Shown here: positions 42,053 to 50,889 of the stretch, one piece after another
Layout of the letters: the number at the start of each line of letters is the position of its first letter
How positions within the stretch are numbered: the first letter of the stretch is position 1
Assembly (NCBI GenBank): GCA_910574865.1
Contig: CAJTDN010000004.1
Span: 214,219 to 278,218 of the forward strand
DNA from: Lachnospiraceae bacterium
GTDB lineage: Bacteria > Bacillota > Clostridia > Lachnospirales > Lachnospiraceae
Reading direction: 5' to 3'
DNA: 64,000 nucleotides
Notes under the pieces: model-generated
Databases searched by the model: none
Told to the model about the DNA's origin: nothing
Seen by the model: only the letters and a program-made list of their open reading frames with translations
Program-made: the position numbers and the translations under genes

Positions 42053-43089
42053 TGGCAAAACCGATTGTTCTTTGTGATACCGCAGGTATGACGAATGACA
42101 GATGGCTGGAATGCCGTATGCACGGCCCCAAAGGGGATATTCCCTATACCGTGGGTGGAAGCGATGTTGCAGCTATTTTTGGTGTATCACCATGGACGAC
42201 TCCGCTGGAGCTGTGGAAAATCAAAAAAGGGCAAATGAAGCCTGCAAAAAAAGCCAATGCCAATCAATTGCAGATGGGACATCTTTTAGAGCCGGTTGCT
42301 GCCTATTGGTATGGTGCAAAGACAGGCAATACCGTTACAGAAGACACGAATCTGTATCAGCACGCAGACCATCCTTACGCTCTTGCCAATTTCGACCGGC
42401 GCTTTACCCGAGCATCCGATAACGAACCAGGGATTTTGGAGTGTAAAAGCTGCACTTATCACAAAGCGGATGAGTGGGCAGATGGAGCAATTCCACTCTA
42501 CTATGAACTGCAGCTGAGGTTTTATCTTGCGGTGGCGGATGTGAACATCGGCGCTTTTTCTGCCGTTTGGGGAAATAATCCGGACAATGATCTGGCAATG
42601 CCTGAGATTATTCGTGATAAGGCGAAGGAGGATATGATCTTTGAACGCCTGGACGAATGGATCTGGAGCCTTGAGAATGACAAACCCCCGACAATGGCGG
42701 ATGTTGCACCAAAGCTTGCTTTGGAGTCACTGGCAAGGATTTATGGTGCAAGTCAGGCGGGACTTCCAACAATAGAGTTTTCCCGCAAGTATGAATCGCC
42801 CTTGCGCAGAATTGCAATGCTTCAAGGGAAAATCTCTGAATGTAACAGAGAAATCAAAACATATGAAAAGGAGATTGAAGCACATAGTGTGCGAATTGCC
42901 GAAGTCATGAAGGAGCATGAGCATGGCGTCTTGGAGACGACCAGTGATAAGCTTCTGATTGATTTCGTGACAAAAACAACCCGCAGGCCCGATTCCAAAG
43001 CCTTGAAAGAAAAGTACCCGGCAATATATACCGATGTTTTGAAAGCGTCGGAAAGCCGTAAGGTAAAGGTGTCGGTCCAGCCAATTTAG
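42052..43089 (+). CDS. YqaJ-family exonuclease
   Basis: A 345-residue protein. The YqaJ/lambda-exonuclease fold is shown by YTVGGSDVAAIFGVSPWTTP, LQMGHLLEPVAAYWYG, NFDRRF and GILECKSC with the metal-binding Glu and Lys of the PD-(D/E)XK core, then YYELQLRFYLAV. A C-terminal coiled coil (MLQGKISECNREIKTYEKEI) follows. It should resect double-stranded DNA 5'-3' to feed strand annealing; a candidate annealing protein is encoded at 46376. Confidence 0.88.
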   Translation: MAKPIVLCDTAGMTNDRWLECRMHGPKGDIPYTVGGSDVAAIFGVSPWTTPLELWKIKKGQMKPAKKANANQLQMGHLLEPVAAYWYGAKTGNTVTEDTNLYQHADHPYALANFDRRFTRASDNEPGILECKSCTYHKADEWADGAIPLYYELQLRFYLAVADVNIGAFSAVWGNNPDNDLAMPEIIRDKAKEDMIFERLDEWIWSLENDKPPTMADVAPKLALESLARIYGASQAGLPTIEFSRKYESPLRRIAMLQGKISECNREIKTYEKEIEAHSVRIAEVMKEHEHGVLETTSDKLLIDFVTKTTRRPDSKALKEKYPAIYTDVLKASESRKVKVSVQPI

Positions 43090-43102
43090 GAAGGAGATCA
43101 TA

Positions 43103-43627
43103 ATGGAAAACATTTATCATGAAGGTTGGGAACAGGAGCTGGTTTATCAGTTTCTCCCATATGACAGGTGCAAAAAGAGGGCGTATATCTGCTCGCCGCT
43201 CAGCGCAGACACGAATGAAGGGATTGCACAGAATATGCAGGCGGCAAGGGCGTATATGTTCTATGCCATGAAAAGGATGTGCATGAACGCAAGTGCGCCA
43301 CATGCGTACATCCCGATGATTCTTTGCGACAATATTCCGTCTGATAGAGCACTCGCCCTTCAGTTCGGCCTGGAACTGCTGAAAGACAGCGATATTCTGT
43401 TGATATGCGGTAATCGGATCAGCAGCGGGATGCGTGGGGAAATTGCCCATGCAATCCGCCTGAAAATGCCAATGATTGCTTTTGATGAGGGTATATATCT
43501 GGAAGTACAGAAAGAACTGACAAAGCGTGGCTGCGATAAGCGGAAAGTTCGCCTGGACAGGGAGAATTTTCTGATGGGTATCTCTGCTCCTTTGTCATAT
43601 CTTGAAAACGCAGCGATGTTCCGATGA
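43103..43627 (+). CDS. DUF4406/deoxyribosyltransferase-like protein
   Basis: A 174-residue product. Motifs AYICSPLSADTNEGIAQNMQ and DILLICGNRISSGMRGEIAH match the DUF4406/DUF7768 group related to nucleoside 2-deoxyribosyltransferases, where the acidic and Gly-rich loops bind nucleotide sugar. A role in nucleotide salvage or signalling is possible. AAGGAGAT precedes the ATG. A strong terminator follows. Confidence 0.68.
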   Translation: MENIYHEGWEQELVYQFLPYDRCKKRAYICSPLSADTNEGIAQNMQAARAYMFYAMKRMCMNASAPHAYIPMILCDNIPSDRALALQFGLELLKDSDILLICGNRISSGMRGEIAHAIRLKMPMIAFDEGIYLEVQKELTKRGCDKRKVRLDRENFLMGISAPLSYLENAAMFR

Positions 43628-43651
43628 GAGACCAACTGGCTGCAGCTTCAC

Positions 43652-43696
43652 AAAAAACTCCCGTTGTATCTTTGGATACGATTCGGGAGTTTTTTG
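43652..43696 (+). terminator. Strong terminator before the helicase gene
   Basis: AAAAAACTCCCG...GATAC pairs with GTATC...CGGGAGTTTTTT; the A-rich 5' arm makes it work on both strands. Confidence 0.8.
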
Positions 43697-43732
43697 TATC
43701 TATAACACGACTCAGAGAAAGGAGTAATAATT

Positions 43733-45904
43733 TTGCTATGTGAATTTGATAGGCTCATATATCCACAGAGTATTACGGCTGTTGATGCCAGCAGTTATAT
43801 GATTGCACTCTACCATCCATGTGAAAAGATCAAAGATAGCACAGGGAACACGGTTACGCAGGTGAAAGCAGTGGGATATTGCTTACCTACATCAAGCAAT
43901 CTGCGCTACGACATGCTTGGGCATTGGAGTAAAAATCCCAAATTTGGCGTCCAGTTTGAAGTGGAGAGTTACAACGAAGTGGTAATACCGACGAAGGAAG
44001 GCATCATTGCCTATCTTTCTTCCGGGCAGATTAAAGGGATTGGTCCCAAGATAGCGGAGAAAATTTACGCAGTTTTTGGCCAGCAGTCACTGGAGGTACT
44101 GGATAAAGAACCGGAAAGGCTTCTTGCCATACCAGGTATCAGTGAGATAAAACTGAAAAAAATCTATGATTCTTATCTGGTTAATCGTGGCGCCCGGGAT
44201 GTGGTGGCATTTCTGTCACCGCATGGCATTACGCCGAACCGAGCGGTACGCCTATACAAAGAGTATGGGGAAAAGACGATGGATATTGTAAAAAACCATC
44301 CCTACCAGCTCTGCGACATGGCCGGGATTGGCTTCAAGACGGCAGACCATATTGCTATGAGCATGGGGTTTGACCAGCTATCGACTGAGCGTGTGGATGA
44401 AGGACTCCTGTATACGCTGGCGGATGCGGAAGCTAAAGGGCATCTCTGTATGGAGAAACATGAGTTTGTGAAAGCTTGTCTAAAAATTCTGGATACGCCT
44501 GCACTGACTTCAGAAATGGTGGCGAATCGCGCCGCAAGGCTGGTTTTCAGCGGACAGTTGGTGTCGTATCAGGGCAATGTGTATAGGGCAAAAACTGTAC
44601 ATGTGGAAGAACAACTTGCCTCCGCCATTCATCAGCAGATGAAGCACCGGAAGATGCACAGCTATGGGGATTTGGATGCCGCCATAGATGCAGAGGAGCA
44701 GAAGCTGAAAATGAAGTTTGCACCGGAGCAGCGCGAAGCGGTAAAGATGGCTCTGACGCAGGGACTTTCCATTATCACTGGTGGACCTGGAACAGGAAAG
44801 ACTTTGATACAACGTGCCATTTTAGATATTTATCAAAAAAACAATCCCAAAAGTGAAATCTGCTGTTGTGCTCCTACGGGTAGGGCAGCAAGGAGGATGG
44901 AGCAGGCAACCGGGGTTCCGGCTTCAACCGTTCATAAAGCCCTTGGGCTGATGGCGGATGAGGACGGAGACTATGACGGACCCGAAGCGCTTACTGCAGA
45001 TCTGATTGTGGTAGATGAGATTTCCATGCTGGATGTTTATCTGGCCGGATATCTGTTTGATGCAGTGAAATATGGCGCACAGATGGTGCTGATTGGCGAT
45101 GCAGATCAGCTACCTTCGGTGGGGCCCGGCGCAGTGCTCAGTGAGATGATTGCCAGCGGATGTATCCCAGTTGTGCGGTTGGACAAGGTATTTCGTCAGA
45201 ATGCGGGAAGCCGCATCGCGACAAATGCGAAGCTGATCCGCCATGGGAATGTGGGTCTGGAGTATGGGGACGACTTTCAGTTTATCAATTCTCCCAGACT
45301 CTCTAATTCTGCCGAACTCATTGTCGATCTCTATCTGCGGGAAACTGAGAAATATGGGGTCGATAACGTGGCGCTGCTTACGCCATACCGGCAAAAGACG
45401 GAAACCGGAGTCAATGCGCTGAATGAGCACTTGCGTGAGAAGGTGAACCCGCCGGATGCACAGAAACCGGAGGTTGTTTTCGGAAATCGAAAATTTCGGT
45501 GTGGGGATAAGGTCATGCAGATCAAAAACCATGATGATGTCAATAACGGCGATATCGGCTATATCAGAAAAATTATCCGCATTGGCGATGACACTACAGT
45601 TCATGTGGACTTTGGTGACGGGCGCATGAAAGAGTACGATTCCAGTGGATTGGATATGTTGGATTTAGGTTATGCCTCTACTATCCATAAATCGCAGGGA
45701 TCGGAGTACCAGTCCGTCATCATCAATCTGCAGTGCGCCCATTCCATCATGCTGACAAGGCCTCTTATCTATACGGCAATTACACGAGGAAAAGAGCGTG
45801 TAACCATTGTCGGGGAAAAAAGGGCGCTTTGTATTTCAATCAAAAGAACTGACACAGAAAAACGCGGCACCTGCCTCGCTAAGCGGCTGCAGGGGCTTGC
45901 TTGA
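43733..45904 (+). CDS. RecD2-like superfamily 1 DNA helicase
   Basis: TTG start at 43733, eight bases after AAAGGAG; 723 residues. An N-terminal OB/HhH region (KGIGPKIAEKIYAVFG, LLAIPGISEIKLKKI) is followed by the RecD-type helicase core: Walker A GGPGTGKT (350-357), VVDEISML, IGDADQLPSVGPG, FRQNAGS, LTPYRQK and the C-terminal STIHKSQGSEYQSV. It is the length and plan of RecD2, a 5'-3' helicase without RecB/C. It belongs with the YqaJ exonuclease and primase as the element's DNA-processing set. Confidence 0.9.
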   Translation: MLCEFDRLIYPQSITAVDASSYMIALYHPCEKIKDSTGNTVTQVKAVGYCLPTSSNLRYDMLGHWSKNPKFGVQFEVESYNEVVIPTKEGIIAYLSSGQIKGIGPKIAEKIYAVFGQQSLEVLDKEPERLLAIPGISEIKLKKIYDSYLVNRGARDVVAFLSPHGITPNRAVRLYKEYGEKTMDIVKNHPYQLCDMAGIGFKTADHIAMSMGFDQLSTERVDEGLLYTLADAEAKGHLCMEKHEFVKACLKILDTPALTSEMVANRAARLVFSGQLVSYQGNVYRAKTVHVEEQLASAIHQQMKHRKMHSYGDLDAAIDAEEQKLKMKFAPEQREAVKMALTQGLSIITGGPGTGKTLIQRAILDIYQKNNPKSEICCCAPTGRAARRMEQATGVPASTVHKALGLMADEDGDYDGPEALTADLIVVDEISMLDVYLAGYLFDAVKYGAQMVLIGDADQLPSVGPGAVLSEMIASGCIPVVRLDKVFRQNAGSRIATNAKLIRHGNVGLEYGDDFQFINSPRLSNSAELIVDLYLRETEKYGVDNVALLTPYRQKTETGVNALNEHLREKVNPPDAQKPEVVFGNRKFRCGDKVMQIKNHDDVNNGDIGYIRKIIRIGDDTTVHVDFGDGRMKEYDSSGLDMLDLGYASTIHKSQGSEYQSVIINLQCAHSIMLTRPLIYTAITRGKERVTIVGEKRALCISIKRTDTEKRGTCLAKRLQGLA

Positions 45905-45918
45905 AGAAAGGAGCAGCT

Positions 45919-46362
45919 ATGGCTACAATATTAGATCAATATCTTGAGAAACAGAATTCTATCAGGTCCCAGATTGCCGAGAACAGTCTTCCGCCGGAAG
46001 ATTTGCTGATTATGCAGGAACTGAATTACCGCATTTGCGTCTTGGAAACATTTCAGTCTTTTTGTAAGTCCGCGCCAATCACAATGGATACAAAGGTCAT
46101 GGGCTATCACTTTCAAATGGTAGATGCGTATGTACGTTTTACCTTAAATGAAAGACGATTCGGATTAAAAGCCGATGCAGAAGGCCAGAAGCGTCGTAAA
46201 ACAGCACTCAGTTCTTTTGAGCGTGTTGTACAGGACGGCAGAAAGCGGTTTTCCAGCTTTAAGGCAGGGACACAGGAGCAGTACAAAACAAGCATCAGTC
46301 AATATGTTCATACGATTCTGCCGGTTTGGATGCAGTATCGGAACACATATATCAATTTATAA
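45919..46362 (+). CDS. Unknown helical protein
   Basis: The ATG at 45919 follows GAAAGGAG; 147 residues. The protein is nearly all helix (LDQYLEKQNSIRSQIAENSL and more), with a basic C-terminal part (KSAQYKTSISQYV-like region near FSSFKAGTQEQYK). No motif. It starts 14 bases after the helicase stop and precedes the candidate annealing protein by 13 bases, so it is likely an accessory of that machinery. Confidence 0.58.
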   Translation: MATILDQYLEKQNSIRSQIAENSLPPEDLLIMQELNYRICVLETFQSFCKSAPITMDTKVMGYHFQMVDAYVRFTLNERRFGLKADAEGQKRRKTALSSFERVVQDGRKRFSSFKAGTQEQYKTSISQYVHTILPVWMQYRNTYINL

Positions 46363-46375
46363 GGAGGCTACAATA

Positions 46376-47134
46376 ATGAGTCAGAATAACTCGAATGAGA
46401 AGGCGGCAATGCTCGCCAAAATCGAAACTATTCATCAGGTGGATGGATTTGATCCTACGCCGTTTGCTGTGGATTATACGGATCTGGGAACCGGAGAGGT
46501 GCGTAAGCGCCTCCCGGTCATGATTCAGATGGCGTGGTTCCGTCTGAAATATCCGGAAGGACGCATTGCGGTACAGGTGAATTCTGCAAAGGATTGCTTT
46601 GTGGCAACAGCCCGCGTGTATCCAAACTATAAGGATGCAACGGACTGTTATCTGGCAGAAGCGACGGCATCCAGAGGATATTGTGAGGAGAAACCTTCGG
46701 TTTCACCACGGGAATGGGCCCAGACAGCTGCTGTCGGAATTGCTCTCCGAAATGCAGGTTTTGGACTTCAGTTTTCCATGGCAGGTGAAGATTTTGAGTC
46801 TTCTGCTGTGGATGAGCTGGGAATCTCCGCCGCTCAAGCTCAAACAGAATCAGCAGAGAAACAAGAGATGACAGAACCAAAATCGGAACCGGCACAAGAG
46901 GAATACACTGTAAATGAACCGGTGCAAAAGGAACTGACTCCAGAAGAAAAGCTGGCACAGGCAATGAATGTGCCTTGCCCAATTTCAAAATTCAGCGGGA
47001 AAACGCTTGGCGAGGTATTATCGCTGGATCCTGGTGCAATTAAATGGGTGGCAACGAAATTCACTGGCGGCGAGGAAATTAAAGCTGCCGCGAAGCTGAT
47101 TTGTGAATTTTCCCTTCAACAGACAATTGCATAA
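46376..47134 (+). CDS. Candidate single-strand annealing protein (ERF/Rad52-like)
   Basis: ATG 46376 is eight bases after AAGGAGG; 252 residues. The N-terminal 140 residues carry the pattern of ERF/Rad52-like annealing proteins: AVQVNSAKDCFVATARVYPN, an ATASRG segment, and SPREWAQTAAVGIALRNAGF as the terminal conserved helix. An acidic Glu/Gln linker follows, then a C-terminal module (FSGKTLGEVLSLDPGAIKWV, ATKFTGG) often fused to phage recombination proteins. Pairing with a YqaJ exonuclease supports the call, but it is inference. Confidence 0.55.
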   Translation: MSQNNSNEKAAMLAKIETIHQVDGFDPTPFAVDYTDLGTGEVRKRLPVMIQMAWFRLKYPEGRIAVQVNSAKDCFVATARVYPNYKDATDCYLAEATASRGYCEEKPSVSPREWAQTAAVGIALRNAGFGLQFSMAGEDFESSAVDELGISAAQAQTESAEKQEMTEPKSEPAQEEYTVNEPVQKELTPEEKLAQAMNVPCPISKFSGKTLGEVLSLDPGAIKWVATKFTGGEEIKAAAKLICEFSLQQTIA

Positions 47135-47206
47135 CAGGCGCTAAAGACCAGGGGATTCATGCAGTCATCCCCTAACCGGGAACAAGACGAAAAGGAGGAC
47201 AAAAAA

Positions 47207-47584
47207 ATGTGTAAAAAAACAAAAAAGCTTCGTTTCAAATGGGAGTTTGGAGATGAAATGGTCTCGCTGCATGTCAATCAATATGCTTATGGCGGGCGGC
47301 TGCACATCGGTATGATCAATTACGGAGAAGATGGTCCGGAACCCTTTGCAGATATGACGGTCAACCTACCGGCCTATGATCTGGAGGATAACGAAGCATT
47401 TATTAACGGAGATATCAGCAAAGACCTGTTAAGGTTTATCAGGGAGAACAAGCTGGGAAAGGTGTTGCCATATACCGTGAAATCTGGATACGGCAGATAT
47501 GCGGCGGTGGCATTCGATCTGGAAAAGCTGGCGGAATACGATCCTACAGGGGTTGCATCATTTAAGGAAAACTGTGGGTTATAA
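47207..47584 (+). CDS. DUF4313 protein
   Basis: The ATG at 47207 follows AAAAGGAGG; 125 residues. It matches DUF4313 in its order: FGDEMVSLHVNQYAYGGRLH, PFADMTVNLPAYDLEDNEAF, then FIRENKLGKVLP and YAAVAFDLEKLAEYDP. DUF4313 proteins occur in Firmicutes conjugative elements with unknown role. An extended frame from 47159 lacks a site. Confidence 0.7.
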   Translation: MCKKTKKLRFKWEFGDEMVSLHVNQYAYGGRLHIGMINYGEDGPEPFADMTVNLPAYDLEDNEAFINGDISKDLLRFIRENKLGKVLPYTVKSGYGRYAAVAFDLEKLAEYDPTGVASFKENCGL

Positions 47585-47605
47585 GGAAAACAGCAATGAG
47601 AAGAA

Positions 47606-47631
47606 GCGGGGGACAGCGTGCTGTTCCCCGC
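47606..47631 (+). terminator. GC-rich hairpin before primase gene
   Basis: GCGGGGGACAG / CTGTTCCCCGC form an 11-bp stem with one wobble. It lacks a T tail (AAATTTG follows), so termination would be weak; it may stabilise the RNA end. Confidence 0.5.
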
Positions 47632-47657
47632 AAATTTGAAAAGGGAAAGGAGGCAGC

Positions 47658-48716
47658 ATGGAAATATTTCATATGAGAGATGTTGTTTCGCTGTTGGGAA
47701 TCCCGATGCCGCCGTCTGGAAGAAGCTCCTATTATGTGCAGTGCCCATGCTGTGATGAAAGCCCACGGAAAAAGCATTTGAACATCAATTTGAAAAAAGA
47801 AGTGTATCGCTGTCCGCGGTGCGGAATATCTGGTGGTATATTTGATCTGTATTCCTTATATACCGGAGTTCCGCGTGACAAAGTGCGAAAAGCTCTGGTT
47901 GAGAAACTGGGAATGCCTGATCACCGGCCTAAACCCCAAAAGAGGATACAGCCGCAGGCAAAGCCTGAATGCCCAATAACGGATGTTGATACCCGTCATG
48001 CCACATACAGTGCGCTGCTTGATAAGCTGACGCTGGCGGCAGACCATAAAGAGAACCTGCTTGGCAGAGGGCTGACGGAGGATGATATTATTCGGCTTGG
48101 ATATAGAACAACACCTGTGGTCGGGATGACAGCGATTGCCGATAAACTTCAATCTGAAGGGATGTACTTAGCTGGGGTTCCTGGTTTTTATAGGAATGAA
48201 AGCGGTACATGGACTTTTATTCATGAAGAGCGCGGCATCTTAATTCCAATGAGGGATAGGCAAGGAAGGATTCAGGGACTTCAGATACGCAGAGATAAAG
48301 TAAAAAAGAGAAAATTTCGCTGGGTATCCAGTACAGAGCGGCCGGATGGTTGCCCTGCAGAAGGATGGACACATCTTGCAGGCCCGGTTAGGCCTATGCT
48401 GGTGCTGACAGAAGGTCCTATGAAAGCTGACGTGATTCATGCACTGACTGGTCTGACAGTGCTGGCGGTTCCTGGTGTTAATTCTCTGACACAGCTTGAA
48501 ACAACCCTTAGCGATTTACGTGCAGAAGGGGTTGCAGAGATTAAGACTGCTTTTGATATGGATTTTGCGACCAACTACCATGTACAAAACGGTTACAACA
48601 ATCTTCTCAGTCTTCTTGGCAATATGGGATTTCAGTTCGGTACTTACCTGTGGGATCCACGCTATAAGGGACTGGATGATTATATCTGGGAATATTGTTT
48701 TCAAAAGAGGCATTAA
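47658..48716 (+). CDS. CHC2-type zinc-finger primase with Toprim-like domain
   Basis: A 352-residue protein with GGAAAGGAGG upstream. The N-terminal CHC2-like zinc finger has CPCC (29-32), H in KKHLN and CPRCG (52-55). The C-terminal half is a Toprim-like domain of the DUF3854 type (MLVLTEGPMKADVIHAL, TAFDMDF as the acidic pair). It is shorter than DnaG and lacks a separate RNA polymerase domain, as in many phage and ICE primases. It probably starts lagging-strand synthesis during element replication. Confidence 0.82.
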   Translation: MEIFHMRDVVSLLGIPMPPSGRSSYYVQCPCCDESPRKKHLNINLKKEVYRCPRCGISGGIFDLYSLYTGVPRDKVRKALVEKLGMPDHRPKPQKRIQPQAKPECPITDVDTRHATYSALLDKLTLAADHKENLLGRGLTEDDIIRLGYRTTPVVGMTAIADKLQSEGMYLAGVPGFYRNESGTWTFIHEERGILIPMRDRQGRIQGLQIRRDKVKKRKFRWVSSTERPDGCPAEGWTHLAGPVRPMLVLTEGPMKADVIHALTGLTVLAVPGVNSLTQLETTLSDLRAEGVAEIKTAFDMDFATNYHVQNGYNNLLSLLGNMGFQFGTYLWDPRYKGLDDYIWEYCFQKRH

Positions 48717-48721
48717 AACTG

Positions 48722-48751
48722 GGGTGGAGCAAAAATGCTTCACCCTTTTTT
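48722..48751 (+). terminator. Terminator between primase and parM
   Basis: A 10-bp stem GGGTGGAGCA / TGCTTCACCC with A4 loop and T6 tail. Confidence 0.82.
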
Positions 48752-48849
48752 CGCGCGTTTTTTGAATCGAATGCGTATAAAAGTTGTAAATGCGCATGGC
48801 GAATCGTGTAATGATAAATATAAGAATAATTTTTGCAGGAGGTATACAT

Positions 48850-49770
48850 ATGTTAATCGCAATCGACCACGGCAATTACGCCATTAAGACTACAAACCAT
48901 TCTTTCATTTCCGGGCTTTCTGAGCACACGGTGAAGCCGCCCATGACAGATGAGATTTTGGAGTATGGAGGAAAATACTGGACTTTGAGTGGACGCCGTC
49001 TGAGTTATATGAGGGACAAAACCCAGGATGACCGTTATTTCATCCTGACATTATTTGCAATCGCCAAAGAGCTAGAGAACGGAGGCAATTATACGCCGGT
49101 CGAACAGGTTCAGCTGGCTGTTGGACTACCACCTGAGCATTTTGGTGCTTTAAAAGACAGATTCGCCAATTATTTCAAAAGAGACGGAATTATCAAATTT
49201 GTTTATGGTGACAGGCCATACAGCATTAAGATAGACCGTGTTATGGTGTTCCCGCAGGCATATGCCGCTGTTATTCCCCAGAGCAGTCTGGTGGTTCATA
49301 CGGTTCGTATGTTTATCGTTGATATTGGTGGTTATACCACCGATGTGCTGCTCTTGAAGAATGGAAAACCAGATTTGCAGTTTTGCCGGAGCCTGGAAAC
49401 TGGTATTATTACTATGAACAATGAAATCATACGAAAGGTTGGTGCGCTTCATGATATGCGTATCGAAGATGAGCATATTAGTGCAGTGCTTCAGTGCGAG
49501 AATACCATTCTGCCGGAGGATGTCAAGGAGACAATTCGTGAAGCGACGAAGTTACATGCACAGGATATTCTGAACCAGCTTAGAGAATTGCAAGTGGATT
49601 TGCGTTCTAATCCGGCAGTTTTTATCGGAGGGGGAAGTATACTTTTAAGACCTTTCCTGATAAATTCGCCTCTGGTAGCAAAGGCGGATTTTGTGGAATC
49701 TCCGAATGCGAATGCGCTGGGATATGAAATGTTGGGCAGGAAAACGCTTTCTCTTCGTCCACTTGGATAA
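48850..49770 (+). CDS. parM: ParM/StbA-type actin-like partition ATPase
   Basis: ATG 48850 follows AGGAGG; 306 residues. The actin fold is shown by phosphate 1 (AIDHGNYAIKT, 4-14), the connect/phosphate 2 region DIGGYTTDV (D158), and the adenosine motif FIGGGS (about 258-263). ParM filaments push plasmid copies apart using ParR-bound DNA. An earlier frame from 48790 lacks a site. The gene that follows has the size and position of the adaptor ParR. In an integrative element this implies a stable circular phase. Confidence 0.85.
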   Translation: MLIAIDHGNYAIKTTNHSFISGLSEHTVKPPMTDEILEYGGKYWTLSGRRLSYMRDKTQDDRYFILTLFAIAKELENGGNYTPVEQVQLAVGLPPEHFGALKDRFANYFKRDGIIKFVYGDRPYSIKIDRVMVFPQAYAAVIPQSSLVVHTVRMFIVDIGGYTTDVLLLKNGKPDLQFCRSLETGIITMNNEIIRKVGALHDMRIEDEHISAVLQCENTILPEDVKETIREATKLHAQDILNQLRELQVDLRSNPAVFIGGGSILLRPFLINSPLVAKADFVESPNANALGYEMLGRKTLSLRPLG

Positions 49771-49789
49771 GGGACGGAGGGACAATATA

Positions 49790-50152
49790 ATGAAAAAGGA
49801 TGGAAAATACCGCTTCTCGCTTCAATTTAGCGCAGATTCAGAGGAACAGGTAAGGGCTGGAGAGTTGCTCGAAAGGCTGGGAAACAGGAAAAGTGCGGTT
49901 GTTGTTGCAGCCTTGAATGATTATCTTGATTCTAACCCGAATTTACAGGATGCACATTGTAAAATAGAAGTCAAGCTAACACCTGGCTATAATCGAGATG
50001 GAATTGAGGAAATCATACGGCGCATTGTTGAGGAAAGACTTGCAGCGGTTCGCCGTGACGAACCCCAGATGGCTTTTTCAGAGGAGAGTAAGACAGATAC
50101 TCTGGAGGCAGACATTGCACAGATGTTGGACAACCTGGATATGTTTTCATAG
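49790..50152 (+). CDS. ParR-like partition adaptor (candidate)
   Basis: ATG 49790 follows GGAGGG; 120 residues. The N-terminal half looks like a ribbon-helix-helix DNA binder (KYRFSLQFSADSEEQVRAGE, LLERLGNRKSAVVVAALNDYL), as in ParR, and the C-terminal half is a charged helix (IRRIVEERLAAVRRDE) that could bind ParM. Placement 19 bases after parM is the usual operon order. Sequence similarity alone is weak for this family, so the call rests on position and fold. Confidence 0.7.
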   Translation: MKKDGKYRFSLQFSADSEEQVRAGELLERLGNRKSAVVVAALNDYLDSNPNLQDAHCKIEVKLTPGYNRDGIEEIIRRIVEERLAAVRRDEPQMAFSEESKTDTLEADIAQMLDNLDMFS

Positions 50153-50225
50153 ACCGACAGTGCATTTAATAGGTTCAACAATGGCTTTTTAACGCTTGAA
50201 AATTAAAAAAGTCCATGTAAATGAG

Positions 50226-50263
50226 TTGATATTCCACTTATAGTGCGTATATTGGAATATCAA
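50226..50263. promoter_or_regulatory. 11-bp perfect inverted repeat near parR/XRE border
   Basis: TTGATATTCCA (50226-50236) and TGGAATATCAA (50253-50263) are exact inverted copies. They lie in the 169-base gap between the ParR-like gene and the XRE gene and just upstream of an AT-rich -10 (TATATAAAAT, 50286-50295). They may be the XRE operator; a role as the partition centromere is the alternative. Confidence 0.6.
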
Positions 50264-50321
50264 GTTCTTCAATTCCATTGTCAGATTATATAAAATAGAA
50301 ATGTAAGGAGAATGTAAAACC

Positions 50322-50666
50322 ATGGACTATGTTATTTTAGGCAAGAATATTCGGAAGTACCGACAAATGCGCGGAATGCGCCAGGAAGATTTGGCGGAGA
50401 TCTGTGATTGCGGGAATAGCCATATCGGCCAAATAGAAAATGCGAGAGGGATTCCAAGTCTGGATATGATTGTACGGATTGCAAATGCTCTTTCAGTAAC
50501 AGTAGATCAATTGCTCAAAGAGTATTATTCAGAACCTGAGAAGGTCTATTTGCGAGAGATTGCGGAACGTATTGAGAAGTATCCGGTAAAGCAGCGTGTA
50601 TACGCTTGCGAAGGTCTGGCTGAATTTTTGAATACCATTGAAAAATTCAGTCAAACAGATGAATAA
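50322..50666 (+). CDS. XRE-family HTH regulator
   Basis: A 114-residue protein with AAGGAGAAT before the ATG. The XRE domain spans about 5-65 (IRKYRQMRGMRQEDLAEICD, NSHIGQIENARGIPSLDMIV), with a C-terminal helical tail. It likely represses its own promoter through the inverted repeat upstream and may set the element's lysogeny-like state, a role XRE proteins often hold near the int end. Confidence 0.82.
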   Translation: MDYVILGKNIRKYRQMRGMRQEDLAEICDCGNSHIGQIENARGIPSLDMIVRIANALSVTVDQLLKEYYSEPEKVYLREIAERIEKYPVKQRVYACEGLAEFLNTIEKFSQTDE

Positions 50667-50823
50667 TGCGCATATAACCAAACAGAAAAAAGTTTACGCT
50701 TTATAGAACGGCTATGCTACACGAAAGTGCAGTATGGTCGTTTTTTGTTATCTGAATACAAGGAGGTGGTCCCATTGGATTAAACCATTGACAGCTGCAA
50801 AAAGGTAACAAGTCGAGAAAATT

Positions 50824-50848
50824 AAGGCACGCCATCACGGCGTGCCTT
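50824..50848 (+). terminator. Hairpin before the sigma-like gene
   Basis: Perfect 10-bp stem AAGGCACGCC / GGCGTGCCTT with loop ATCAC. The T tail is poor. It lies 39 bases before the next gene and may control readthrough into it. Confidence 0.55.
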
Positions 50849-50889
50849 GACTTTTGCCCTGGTGGTGTGCCCCGTAAGGAGGTACAAAG

